From Olivibacter sp. XZL3 (GTDB lineage: Bacteria; Bacteroidota; Bacteroidia; Sphingobacteriales; Sphingobacteriaceae), in assembly GCF_004368405.1 (NCBI RefSeq), contig NZ_SBJH01000112.1:1-64000 (forward strand): a stretch of DNA of 64,000 nucleotides. Direction: 5' to 3'. Shown here in pieces: positions 34,140 to 43,182 of the stretch. The notes under the pieces were generated by a model, which did not search any database, was not told where the DNA came from, and saw only the letters and a list, made by a program, of their open reading frames with translations. The position numbers were made by a program, and so were the translations under genes. The number at the start of each line of letters is the position of its first letter. Positions within the stretch are counted from its first letter, which is position 1.

Positions 34140-35003
34140 ATGAATATTTTAGTGCCGACCGATTTTTCAGCAAATTCCCTTGCCGGTATCTATTTTGCTA
34201 TGCACTTGGCAGATCAAATTACCGGTCCGTCGCATTTGCAGTTTGTATATGTTGACTATCTGCCTAAGGTGTTCGCCGATGAGGATACACTCCATAAGCA
34301 AATTGATGCGGCAGATCCAGAGCAATCGGAATATCAGAAGAAGCTCGCCGAATTTGTTTTAGACTTATATAATAAAATCGGTATCTCCCCTAAAGCGTAC
34401 TCAATTGACGTCATCAGGGGAGTTAGAGCCGATAGCGCCTTGTTAAATTATTGTACGAAGAACAGAGATTTCGACTATATATGCATGAGCTCGAAGGGTG
34501 CTGGCAGTATCGATCGACTTTTCGGAACCAATACCGGAAATCTTGTCACGAAATCCGAAATCCCCGTAATTGTAGTGCCCTTAGATTATACGGTTCAGCC
34601 TTTCACCAAAATAGTGTACGCATCAGATCTTCAAGATTTTGACTCCGAGATCGAACAAGTTATCGGTTTTTCCTCTGCGCTTAGAGCTTCCATAGAGGTG
34701 CTGCATTTTGTGCCGGATCTCGCGCTTATCCCAGATAGGTATAATCAGCAGCAGATCGATAATAAATACGATTACGGTATCACTTTTCATTTTGAAAAGA
34801 CGAATCCGATTCACACACTCTTAAAGAACTTAAGAGATCAGTTAACCCGTATGAATCCGTCAGTTCTCATCTTGTTTACTAAAAGACACAAGTCTTTCTT
34901 TCACAAACTGTTTTTATCTGACCTCGCGGAAGATCTGGCTTTCCACGCTGTTGTACCGATGTTAGTCATTAATAAAACAAACAGCCGGGCATCCCTCCGA
35001 TAA
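34140..35003 (+). CDS. Universal stress protein (tandem UspA domains)
   Basis: A 287-residue protein with two Usp folds: residues 1-145 (MNILVPTDFSANSLAG; end motif GTNTGNLVTKSEIPVIVVPL) and 150-285 (more diverged, FTKIVYASDLQDFDSE). The Gly-rich ATP motif is only clear in the first domain (GAGSIDRLFGTNTG). ATG 34140 is used; the upstream TTG is not supported. Stress-related role by family. Confidence 0.8.
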   Translation: MNILVPTDFSANSLAGIYFAMHLADQITGPSHLQFVYVDYLPKVFADEDTLHKQIDAADPEQSEYQKKLAEFVLDLYNKIGISPKAYSIDVIRGVRADSALLNYCTKNRDFDYICMSSKGAGSIDRLFGTNTGNLVTKSEIPVIVVPLDYTVQPFTKIVYASDLQDFDSEIEQVIGFSSALRASIEVLHFVPDLALIPDRYNQQQIDNKYDYGITFHFEKTNPIHTLLKNLRDQLTRMNPSVLILFTKRHKSFFHKLFLSDLAEDLAFHAVVPMLVINKTNSRASLR

Positions 35004-35135
35004 ATAAATGCCATACTGAAATAATAATAACGGTATTACCATGGAAGCAACTGTTGTTAATGTCAAATAGATAAATAAACAAATAATATCTTGCCACTTT
35101 TTTGCCTATTGCAATAAAAAGATGTTAATTTGGCA

Positions 35136-35157
35136 ATCCATAAGTAGCCTTATGGAT
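35136..35157 (+). other. Hairpin upstream of proB
   Basis: ATCCATAAG (35136-35144) pairs with CTTATGGAT (35149-35157) around TAGC, 28 bases before proB. It could be a leader structure or an operator. No T run follows. Confidence 0.4.
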
Positions 35158-35185
35158 CCCGGACAAATTTTAGCCTATAGGTACC

Positions 35186-36265
35186 ATGGCATTTAGCTAT
35201 AAGAGAGTTATTGTAAAGATAGGGTCGAATGTACTGACACAAGAAAACGGTTTGCCCGACCAGGCGCGTATACAGCAGCTGGTTGAACAGGTCGCCTATA
35301 TAAAAAAACAGGGTATCGAACTGATCGTAGTATCCTCCGGTGCAGTGGCATCAGGCAGGAGTTTGCTATCGGTGAAGGAACATAAACAGTCGGTAGCTAT
35401 GCGGCAAGTATTATCTGCCGTCGGACAGGTGAAGCTCATCAATACATATGCACAGCTATTTAGTGAACAGGAGATGCTTTGTGCGCAAGTTTTAGTAACG
35501 AAGGAGGATTTTCGCGATCGGGTACACTACTTAAATATGAAAAACTGCTTTCATTCATTACTACAAAACAATGTTATTCCTATTGTTAATGAAAATGATG
35601 TGGTTTCCGTGACTGAGCTCATGTTTACCGACAATGATGAACTGGCAGGTTTAATCGCCTCCATGCTGAGCGCTGATGCACTTATTATCCTATCCAATAT
35701 AGACGGTATTTACAACGGCAACCCTACATTGCCTCAGACGCGCATCATCGAGCGAGTTCATCAAAATGAATACAACTTCTCAAATATTATCAAAGCCGAA
35801 AAATCTACTTTTGGACGAGGAGGTATGATTACAAAAGCGGCTATCGCAACAAAGACAGCTAAACTCGGTATAGCAGTACATATAACGAATGGTAAAAAGG
35901 ACAATGTTTTGCGAGATTTACTGTTCGGAGAGCTGGTGCATACGCATTTTCTGCCGGAAAATCATAAGTCTGAAAGAAAAAGATGGATTGCCCATGCCGA
36001 AAGCGCTGCATTAGGTGCAGTTCAACTCAATAATGCGGCAAAAGAAGTGCTGACTTCGGGAAACGTGCGTAGCCTATTGCCCATTGGCGTTGTTGCTGTA
36101 TCGGGCGACTTTAAAAAAGGGGACATGATCAAGATACTCGACGAGCGTGATCAAACAATCGGTTGGGGAATCGCTCAATACGGTGCTGATAAAGCGCGTG
36201 AGCGAATGGGCTTGAAAAATCAGAAACCGCTTGTTCATTATGATTATTTATATTCTATTTATTAG
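35186..36265 (+). CDS. proB: Glutamate 5-kinase
   Basis: A 359-residue amino-acid kinase with an appended PUA domain (about 275-355). VIVKIGSNVLTQ, ELIVVSSGAVASGRSLL, NENDVVSVTE and FGRGGMITKAAIA are the kinase motifs. Phosphorylates glutamate in the first step of proline synthesis. Followed after 52 bases by proA; proC is not in the window. Confidence 0.95.
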   Translation: MAFSYKRVIVKIGSNVLTQENGLPDQARIQQLVEQVAYIKKQGIELIVVSSGAVASGRSLLSVKEHKQSVAMRQVLSAVGQVKLINTYAQLFSEQEMLCAQVLVTKEDFRDRVHYLNMKNCFHSLLQNNVIPIVNENDVVSVTELMFTDNDELAGLIASMLSADALIILSNIDGIYNGNPTLPQTRIIERVHQNEYNFSNIIKAEKSTFGRGGMITKAAIATKTAKLGIAVHITNGKKDNVLRDLLFGELVHTHFLPENHKSERKRWIAHAESAALGAVQLNNAAKEVLTSGNVRSLLPIGVVAVSGDFKKGDMIKILDERDQTIGWGIAQYGADKARERMGLKNQKPLVHYDYLYSIY

Positions 36266-36317
36266 TTGTTTCGATGGAAATTAACGATTACGAGCACCCT
36301 TTTAGAGCGAAAGACAA

Positions 36318-37577
36318 ATGCATACAGAGATGAATTACCTGCAGTACTTTGAGGACGCGAAGGAAGCGCAGCTAGAGATGCGTCGTTTATCAAACGAAAA
36401 AATCGACTTGATACTGGCGGATTTGGCACGTGAAATTCAAAGTAATGTCTCTTTTTTGCTGGAAGAGAATCAAAAGGATTTGGATAGGATGGCCAGCGAT
36501 GACCCAAAATTCGACCGATTAGCACTGAGCGAGTCGCGGATCTTAGCTATTGCGTCTGACATAGCGAATGTAGTTAAATTGACGAACCCCGTGGGGAACA
36601 TTATTGAAAGCCGAACACTCCCTAACGGGCTTCGGCTTGAGAAAATCAGGGTGCCGTTGGGTGTTGTAAGCATCATCTATGAGGCGCGGCCGAACGTTAC
36701 GTTGGACGTATTTTCGCTATGTTTTAAAACCGGTAATGTGACTATCCTGAAGGGAGGAAGCGATGCTATATACTCTAATAGGGCGATTCTTAGTATTATA
36801 CACACTGTACTCGAAAAGCATGGTATATCGTCGAAGGTCGTGATTTTATTACCTGCCGAACGCGAAGCAACCGAAGCTTTACTTCAAGCGGTTGGATATG
36901 TGGACGTGCTTATCCCTCGTGGTAGTCAGCAACTAATAAATTATGTACGTAAAGCAAGTAAGATTCCCGTTATTGAGACCGGTGCGGGAATCGTTCATGC
37001 TTATTTTGACAGTTCAGCCGATTTAGAAAAAGGGAAAGCCATCATTCATAACGCCAAGACCCGGAGGGTAAGCGTATGTAATGCGCTTGACTGCCTACTA
37101 ATACATACAGATCGACTGACGGATCTACCTGCACTTGTCGAACCTTTATTGCATAACGACGTTGAACTCTTTGCAGACGAAGGGAGTTATCAACAGCTTG
37201 AAGGACGTTATCCCCCGCCTTTACTTCATCGGGCAGAGAAAAGTCATTTCGGAACGGAATTTCTTTCACTTAAATTAGCGGTAAAAGTGGTGCAGGATGT
37301 TAATGAAGCCATTGGCCATATCGCAGCATATAGCTCCAAGCACAGCGAAGCTATTATCTCCGAAGATACCGATACCATCGCGACGTTCCTGAACGCAGTA
37401 GACGCCGCAGCTGTATACGCTAATGCGTCGACCGCATTTACAGATGGCGCTCAGTTCGGTTTAGGTGCCGAAATAGGGATCAGTACGCAAAAGCTGCACG
37501 CGAGAGGCCCGATGGGACTGGCGGAGCTCACTTCTTATAAATGGCTTATTAGGGGCGCGGGCCAAACGAGGCCATGA
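36318..37577 (+). CDS. proA: Gamma-glutamyl phosphate reductase
   Basis: A 419-residue aldehyde-dehydrogenase-fold protein. [17 protein letters not shown] (cofactor region), the catalytic Cys in [16 protein letters not shown] and the ending [17 protein letters not shown] are diagnostic. Reduces glutamyl phosphate to glutamate semialdehyde. ATG 36318, with a second ATG four codons on. Same transcript as proB. Confidence 0.95.
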   Translation: MHTEMNYLQYFEDAKEAQLEMRRLSNEKIDLILADLAREIQSNVSFLLEENQKDLDRMASDDPKFDRLALSESRILAIASDIANVVKLTNPVGNIIESRTLPNGLRLEKIRVPLGVVSIIYEARPNVTLDVFSLCFKTGNVTILKGGSDAIYSNRAILSIIHTVLEKHGISSKVVILLPAEREATEALLQAVGYVDVLIPRGSQQLINYVRKASKIPVIETGAGIVHAYFDSSADLEKGKAIIHNAKTRRVSVCNALDCLLIHTDRLTDLPALVEPLLHNDVELFADEGSYQQLEGRYPPPLLHRAEKSHFGTEFLSLKLAVKVVQDVNEAIGHIAAYSSKHSEAIISEDTDTIATFLNAVDAAAVYANASTAFTDGAQFGLGAEIGISTQKLHARGPMGLAELTSYKWLIRGAGQTRP

Positions 37578-37675
37578 CCTGAATCTGTGAACGGTCGGTC
37601 TCTGCAACTATCGGTCAACATATAAAAAAGTTAATACGCACTTATTTGGTGGTCGCGAATGTCGAGCATTTTATC

Positions 37676-37683
37676 TAAGTTTG
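37676..37683 (+). promoter_or_regulatory. Candidate promoter of the cobalamin operon
   Basis: TAAGTTTG fits TAnnTTTG. The expected start, about seven bases on, coincides with the 5' strand of the riboswitch P1 helix. The nearest TTG box is too far (27 bases), so support is partial. Confidence 0.5.
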
Positions 37684-37690
37684 CCGTAAC

Positions 37691-37852
37691 ATTTGGTTTT
37701 CAATAATAGCTTATTGAAATGAAAAGGGAATCTGGTGTAAATCCAGAACTGTCCCGCAGCTGTAAGTTCATTCAATCCTTGTTTCATATGCCACTGTACG
37801 ATAGTTATGGGAAGGCGAAGCCAAGGCGAACAAGTCAGAATACCTGCCAAAT
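37691..37852 (+). promoter_or_regulatory. Cobalamin (B12) riboswitch
   Basis: Conserved core elements occur in order: GGGAATCTGGTGTAAATCC, then GTCCCGCAGCTGTAAG, GCCACTG, GGGAAGGCG and AGTCAGAATACCTGCC. ATTTGG (37691-37696) pairs with CCAAAT (37847-37852) as the closing P1 stem. It lies 108 bases before the three-gene vitamin B12 uptake operon, which it should switch off when adenosylcobalamin is abundant. Confidence 0.95.
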
Positions 37853-37960
37853 AACTAAAGAATCTAGGCTTTCGTGGATTGAAGCGTCAGGTTGACTTTG
37901 TTTTTTCTTCTACACACAAGGGTTATTCTGCTGCTTCGTCTCCGCTAAACGTGTTAAGCT

Positions 37961-38821
37961 ATGTTAAAACGAATCGCTATAAATAAGAAAACCCTACTGT
38001 TCGGCTTCAGCGCTATATTCTTAGCGCAGTCGTGCACCAAAAGTGATACCGCCCCAGCCGTTCCAGAGGCTACAAAATATGTGACCAAACTTTTCGAATA
38101 CCAGCCAGCACCGGGACAGTTTATCAATCAATCGATAGGTAGTGAACAGGGTGCTAAAAGCATATTAGGAGGCAAAGAAGGTATCGTTTCTTTAGGAGCT
38201 TTTGGAGGATACATCATTTTGGGCTTCGATCACAGTGTGGTGAATAGACCCAACAAGAAGGATATTGCCATTTATGGAAATGCCGCGAATAACTTTTCCG
38301 AACCTGGAATTGTTTGGGTTATGAAAGATGAGAATGGCAATGGTATTCCTGATGATACGTGGTACGAAATAAAGGGGAGTGAATTCGGAAAAGCAGGATA
38401 TACGCGGAATTATGTCGTTACTTATTTTAATTCCGGGGATGCTTCTTTTGACGTTACATGGAAAGACAATCGGGACGGCGAGGGGAAGATAAGTAAGAAC
38501 AGCGTACATAACCAATCCTATTTTCCTACTTGGGTGGAAAAAGAATCGTATACATTAAGTGGTTCCTTACTTCCTAATACCAACATCGATAAGACAAATC
38601 CTCAGTTTATTGTAAGCGCCCCGTTCGCTTATGGCTATGTAGACAACAATGTTAACGGGGATGAAATAGATATTGCCGATGCCATCGACGAGAACGGGGC
38701 AGAGGTAGACCTTCCTTCCATTGACTTTATTAAGATACAGACGGGTATTTTAGCAGATTTGGGCTCTTTAGGCGAATTATCTACTGAAATAACGGCGGTT
38801 GAAGATTTAAATATCCCTTAA
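37961..38821 (+). CDS. Surface lipoprotein of the cobalamin uptake operon
   Basis: A 286-residue lipoprotein (lipobox LAQSC, Cys25). It contains VSLGAFGGYIILGFDHSV, IAIYGNAANNFSEPGIVWVM and DENGNGIPDDTWYEIKGSE, a pattern I associate with Bacteroidota cell-surface proteins found in B12 operons. The DxNGNGxPDD stretch looks like a Ca-binding loop. Likely binds cobalamin or assists the receptor; function inferred from the riboswitch and neighbours. Its TAA shares one base with the next ATG. Confidence 0.7.
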   Translation: MLKRIAINKKTLLFGFSAIFLAQSCTKSDTAPAVPEATKYVTKLFEYQPAPGQFINQSIGSEQGAKSILGGKEGIVSLGAFGGYIILGFDHSVVNRPNKKDIAIYGNAANNFSEPGIVWVMKDENGNGIPDDTWYEIKGSEFGKAGYTRNYVVTYFNSGDASFDVTWKDNRDGEGKISKNSVHNQSYFPTWVEKESYTLSGSLLPNTNIDKTNPQFIVSAPFAYGYVDNNVNGDEIDIADAIDENGAEVDLPSIDFIKIQTGILADLGSLGELSTEITAVEDLNIP

Positions 38822-40848
38822 TGGGCTTGAACAAACGCTTGTCATTCCTTGCCTTCGGATTCATCCTATACAGGCTTTTCACTTTTTCGCATGCGTATGC
38901 GCAAACGAATGAAATGGATACTGTAGCCGTCTACGGGGCAAAAAACACCTTGCAGGTTCAATCACCCGTGCCTGTTCAGATCTTGACTTCGCAGGAGCTG
39001 CAAGGGTTGAACAGTTTGTCACTCGCCGATGCCACACGTTTTCTATCGGGCGTCCAATTGAAGGATTATGGTGGCGTGGGCGGACTGAAAACGATCAATG
39101 TTAGGAGCATGGGGGCTAATCACACGCAGGTATTTCTAGACGGAATTGCGATAGGTAACATGCAAAACGGGCAAGTCGATCTTGGTAAATTCTCGCTGGA
39201 AAATATAGAGGAAATCAGTCTGTATAGTGGCGATCGGCAAAGGCTTTTACAACCGGCTAAAAGCTTTGCTTCGGCTTCCTATATGTATTTGCAAAGTAAA
39301 ACGCCGAAATTCCAAGAAGGCAAACCGGTCAACTTAAGTTTTGGGTTCAAAAGTGGTTCATTCGCCTTGATCAATCCGTCCTTGCTATTTGAAAAAAAGA
39401 TAAATAATCACCTCAACGCCACCGTTAGCACGGAATATATGCAGGCAAGCGGCCGATATAAATTCCGGCTTCAGGATCCAAACTACGATACCACAGCGGT
39501 TCGCGAGAACGCGGATATCAGGGCGTTCAGAGCCGAATCTACCCTTAGCGGAACGTGGTTATCGGGCGACTGGCGTAGCCATGTTTATTTATATACTTCG
39601 GATAGGGGGTTACCTGAAGCTATTGTGGCCAATCGTTTGAAACCAACGGAACCGGATAAAGGGCAGCGCCAAAAAGATCGGAACATCTTCCTTCAGAGCT
39701 CATATCGAAAGGAATTTGAACGTTATTCATTTTTAGCGAACGCAAAATATGCGAACGATTATACGCATTATCTGAACCCCAATATCATCAGAATTGAAGG
39801 ACCTTTAGCGAATGATTTCCTGCAGCAGGAAGTCTTTCTGTCGTTAGCAAATCGGTATCAGGTAAACACACAGTGGCACCTTTCGTTGAGCACCGACTGG
39901 CAATGGAATAAATTGGACGCAAATTTGGACGACTTCGCCTACCCAACGCGCTTCACAACGCTTGTATCTCTGACATCGCTGTATGAAGTAAATAGATTCA
40001 TTGTACAGTCGAATCTCTTAGCTACATTGGTTCAAGATCATGCTGAATATGGGCCCGCCGGGGGAAGGAAACGTCGACTTAGCCCGGCAATCTCTTTATC
40101 GCTGCAGCCCTTCGAGTACCCCGACTTTCGAATAAGAGCCTTTTACAAAGACATTTTTAGAATGCCGACATTTAACGATTTATATTATACCGACGTTGGG
40201 AACACCTTGTTGAAACCCGAGCAGGTAAGCCAATTCAATCTGGGCGCAACGTATATTAAATCCTTACCAGGAAAAATCAGACAGGTGAGTGTGCAAACCG
40301 ATGCTTACTATCATACAATCAGTGATAAAATAATAGCGACTCCTGCCAATAACCAATTCCGTTGGATCATGTACAACTTGGATCGCGTAAAAACAAAAGG
40401 AGTGGAGGCGTTGGCAAAGGTGGTTTACCAAGCGTCTGAAAAATTCAACGCCACTGCCAGTCTACGCTACAACTTGGAAGAAGCATTGAATATAACCGAC
40501 GAACAAACAGACCACCAGGCTATTAATCGCGGAGAACAGGTTCCCTATATTCCAAAACATAGCGGTTCCCTCACGCTACAAATGTACTATCGTCGTTTCC
40601 GATTAAACTATAGCTTTCTTTATACAGGCGAGCGTTATAGTCAAGCAGCTAATAGAAGCGAAAACTATTTACAGCCTTGGTATACACATGATATGTCAAT
40701 CGGAAAAGAGGATTTGGCTTTCGTAAAGAAAATAAAGCTAAATTTGATGTTGGAAATTAATAACTTCTTCAACCAACCATATGAGGTGGTTACAAATTTC
40801 CCAATGCCAGGAAGGAACTTTCGTTTAAGGGTGTCATTAAAATACTGA
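38821..40848 (+). CDS. btuB: TonB-dependent cobalamin receptor (BtuB-like)
   Basis: A 675-residue outer-membrane receptor with signal peptide (to about residue 27), plug domain (VQILTSQELQGL; NVRSMGANHTQVFLDGIAIG) and a 22-strand barrel ending in a C-terminal aromatic strand (FRLRVSLKY). Cobalamin specificity follows from the riboswitch and the BtuG-like neighbour. Energised by TonB-ExbBD, not in the window. Confidence 0.85.
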   Translation: MGLNKRLSFLAFGFILYRLFTFSHAYAQTNEMDTVAVYGAKNTLQVQSPVPVQILTSQELQGLNSLSLADATRFLSGVQLKDYGGVGGLKTINVRSMGANHTQVFLDGIAIGNMQNGQVDLGKFSLENIEEISLYSGDRQRLLQPAKSFASASYMYLQSKTPKFQEGKPVNLSFGFKSGSFALINPSLLFEKKINNHLNATVSTEYMQASGRYKFRLQDPNYDTTAVRENADIRAFRAESTLSGTWLSGDWRSHVYLYTSDRGLPEAIVANRLKPTEPDKGQRQKDRNIFLQSSYRKEFERYSFLANAKYANDYTHYLNPNIIRIEGPLANDFLQQEVFLSLANRYQVNTQWHLSLSTDWQWNKLDANLDDFAYPTRFTTLVSLTSLYEVNRFIVQSNLLATLVQDHAEYGPAGGRKRRLSPAISLSLQPFEYPDFRIRAFYKDIFRMPTFNDLYYTDVGNTLLKPEQVSQFNLGATYIKSLPGKIRQVSVQTDAYYHTISDKIIATPANNQFRWIMYNLDRVKTKGVEALAKVVYQASEKFNATASLRYNLEEALNITDEQTDHQAINRGEQVPYIPKHSGSLTLQMYYRRFRLNYSFLYTGERYSQAANRSENYLQPWYTHDMSIGKEDLAFVKKIKLNLMLEINNFFNQPYEVVTNFPMPGRNFRLRVSLKY

Positions 40849-40850
40849 TC

Positions 40851-41969
40851 ATGCGTAACATACGTCGCTACCTTTTCTTTACCTTAGTTAGTTTGGGGAT
40901 TTTCGTTGCCTGTAGAAAAGACACCGTCCCATCAACGGAGGAAACCTTCCATTTTAGTCGGGGAATGTATTTGTTGAATGAAGGGAATATGTCCATGAAT
41001 AAAGCCTCTCTAGACTTTTATGATTTTACTACCGGAATTTATGAAAGGGATGTGTATAAAAGAGCGAATCCGTCTTTGGTATTGGGTTTGGGCGATGTGG
41101 GGAACGACCTAAAGCTGTACGGAAGTAAACTTTATATCGTTGTAAATGCATCCAACAAAATAGAGGTAGTTGATGCATATACCGCCAAACGGATCAAATC
41201 AATCGATCTTGTCAACTGCCGCAATATCGCTTCGGCAAATGGAAAAATTTATGTTAGTTCATATGACGCACCTGTTAGTTTAGGCGTTAATTCACCAAAC
41301 GGCAAGGTAGTTGAAATCGACACCTTATCGTTGAATATCGAGAGAGAAGTATCTGTTGGACGGCAACCTGAGGGCTTAGCGGTCTCCAACGATAAGCTTT
41401 ATGTTGCCAATTCGGGTGGATATAACCCCAACGCCTACGAACGGACCCTGTCCGTTATTGATTTAGCTCTGTTTAAAGAAGTAAAACGGATAGATGTGGC
41501 TATAAATCTACATAGAGTAAAAGCAGCTGAGGACGGTAAAATCTATGTGACCTCGCGAGGAGACTACAAAGCGAACCACGCCAGCCTTTTTATTATAGAG
41601 ACAGATACAGACAGCCTTATGAGGCAATTAGCTAGTCCAGTCAGTAATTTCTGGTTAGACGACGGCAAAATTTACACCTATTCCACGGAGTGGGACAGCA
41701 ATGGACAAAAAAACACCATGCTTTTTAATTCATTCTTATTAACCGATCTGACCACTGGTTTTCCGTATATCCATGATGGCACTGAAAGTCGGATAACAAT
41801 GCCTTATGGGATAGCGGTTGACCCCAATACCAAGAGAATTTACTTGGCCGATGCCAAAAATTACGTCAGTCCGGGAACACTGTACGAATTCGATGCAACA
41901 GGAAACTTGATAAACTCCTTTGAAACGGGAGATATTCCCGCTCATATGTGCTTTTTGGGATTGAATTAA
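40851..41969 (+). CDS. btuG: BtuG-like beta-propeller surface lipoprotein
   Basis: A 372-residue lipoprotein (lipobox FVAC, Cys21) with YncE-like propeller repeats: NKIEVVDAYTAKRIKSIDL, EGLAVSNDKLYVANSGG, DGKIYVTSRGDYKANHASL and YGIAVDPNTKRIYLADA. BtuG proteins cap the BtuB barrel and bind B12 very tightly in Bacteroides. Two bases after btuB, under the riboswitch. Symbol given by context and fold; sequence search would settle it. Confidence 0.75.
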   Translation: MRNIRRYLFFTLVSLGIFVACRKDTVPSTEETFHFSRGMYLLNEGNMSMNKASLDFYDFTTGIYERDVYKRANPSLVLGLGDVGNDLKLYGSKLYIVVNASNKIEVVDAYTAKRIKSIDLVNCRNIASANGKIYVSSYDAPVSLGVNSPNGKVVEIDTLSLNIEREVSVGRQPEGLAVSNDKLYVANSGGYNPNAYERTLSVIDLALFKEVKRIDVAINLHRVKAAEDGKIYVTSRGDYKANHASLFIIETDTDSLMRQLASPVSNFWLDDGKIYTYSTEWDSNGQKNTMLFNSFLLTDLTTGFPYIHDGTESRITMPYGIAVDPNTKRIYLADAKNYVSPGTLYEFDATGNLINSFETGDIPAHMCFLGLN

Positions 41970-42117
41970 ACGTAATTAAACCTTGCCTTATGATCACGAA
42001 GGCCGAAAAACCATCAGCGCATTAATCCTTCATGTTTAAATATTGTCAAAATAGAGAGAAATTCAAAGTTATTGCCCATAAGTAACGGTAAATTAAAGCA
42101 GATGTGGCTTAAATTAA

Positions 42118-42125
42118 TAGCTTTG
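42118..42125 (+). promoter_or_regulatory. Candidate promoter of the envelope-protein cluster
   Basis: TAGCTTTG fits TAnnTTTG, 23 bases before the ATG of the first gene. The TTG box is not evident. Confidence 0.45.
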
Positions 42126-42148
42126 CGCTATATTCAATTTTCTTCGCT

Positions 42149-42535
42149 ATGAACAGAAAACGTATGTTTCAGCTGCTTGGTATGGTGTTTTTGCCATTTT
42201 TTGTAGCAAACGCACAGGAAATAATATCTACTGATCAAAATCCGAACTTTAACAAAAGTCTGCGGCGCTATTTAACTATAAGCGATTCATTATTACGAGA
42301 TCAGGGATCAACCGTTCAACAGACCTATAAAGCATACGATTGGTACCTGGCCAGAGAAGAGAGGAAAGCCTTGCGCCGAGAAAGAAGGCACCTAGAACGG
42401 ATGGCAAACCCCTATTATAGCGACAGGTTTTATCCTTCCATAGGGTTTGGCTATTTTGGATATAGCCGCTGGGGTAATAGGGGCTGGTCACCTTACGGAG
42501 GTATAGGCTTTAACACTAGGAGCCTTTGGTATTAA
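42149..42535 (+). CDS. Small secreted protein with Gly/Tyr/Trp-rich tail
   Basis: A 128-residue protein with a Sec signal (cleavage after VANA). A basic helical middle (EERKALRRERRHLERM) leads to a Gly/Tyr/Trp-rich tail (IGFGYFGYSRWGNRGWSPYG). I do not recognise the family. First of three genes with an LpoB-like and a COG3014-like lipoprotein, so an envelope role is likely. Confidence 0.55.
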   Translation: MNRKRMFQLLGMVFLPFFVANAQEIISTDQNPNFNKSLRRYLTISDSLLRDQGSTVQQTYKAYDWYLAREERKALRRERRHLERMANPYYSDRFYPSIGFGYFGYSRWGNRGWSPYGGIGFNTRSLWY

Positions 42536-42567
42536 TTACTTACAATTTAACTAATAAAAGAAAAAAA

Positions 42568-43161
42568 ATGAAACTTAAACACCTTTTGTTTTCGACCGCG
42601 TTAACCGCCGCTTCGTTTATTATATTTTCCTGTGCTAGGCAAGTAACCAGAGTAAGTCCGGAGGAAGCTATTGATATCAGCGGAAATTGGAACAATACAG
42701 ACGCGAGAATGGTAGCTGACGAAATGACAAAAACCATGCTCGGCGCCGGGTGGTTAGCGGATCATCTTGAAAAACAGGGCGGAAAAAAGCCTGTCGTAAT
42801 CGTAGGAATGATGCAAAACAAAAGTCATGAACACATTGACGCGGAAACCTTTGTGAAAGACGTCGAAAGGGCCTTCATACAGACTCAACGGGTCCGCTTG
42901 GTACAGGGAGGTAAAAAGAGGGAAGAGTTAAGGGCTGAGAAGGCCGACCAACAGGAAAATGCTTCGCTGTCTACTATGAAAAGATTCGGACTGGAAAATG
43001 GCGCTGATTATATCCTACAAGGCTCAATCAACTCAATTGTAGACTCTCACAAAAGACAGAAGGTCGTTTACTATCAAGTGGATTTAGAATTGACTGATAT
43101 TCAGACAAACGAAGTGGTGTGGGTTGGTGATAAAAAGATTGCTAAATACGTTAAGAACTAG
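42568..43161 (+). CDS. LpoB-like lipoprotein (penicillin-binding protein activator family)
   Basis: A 197-residue lipoprotein (lipobox IFSC, Cys22) matching COG3417: DISGNWNNTDARMVADEM, VVIVGMMQNKSHEHID and GADYILQGSINSI. In Escherichia coli LpoB activates PBP1b from the outer membrane; in Bacteroidota the role is untested. ATG 42568 follows an A8 leader. In transcript with its neighbours (33 and 21 bases apart). Confidence 0.8.
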   Translation: MKLKHLLFSTALTAASFIIFSCARQVTRVSPEEAIDISGNWNNTDARMVADEMTKTMLGAGWLADHLEKQGGKKPVVIVGMMQNKSHEHIDAETFVKDVERAFIQTQRVRLVQGGKKREELRAEKADQQENASLSTMKRFGLENGADYILQGSINSIVDSHKRQKVVYYQVDLELTDIQTNEVVWVGDKKIAKYVKN

Positions 43162-43182
43162 ACGTTAGATTACGGCTGCAGC

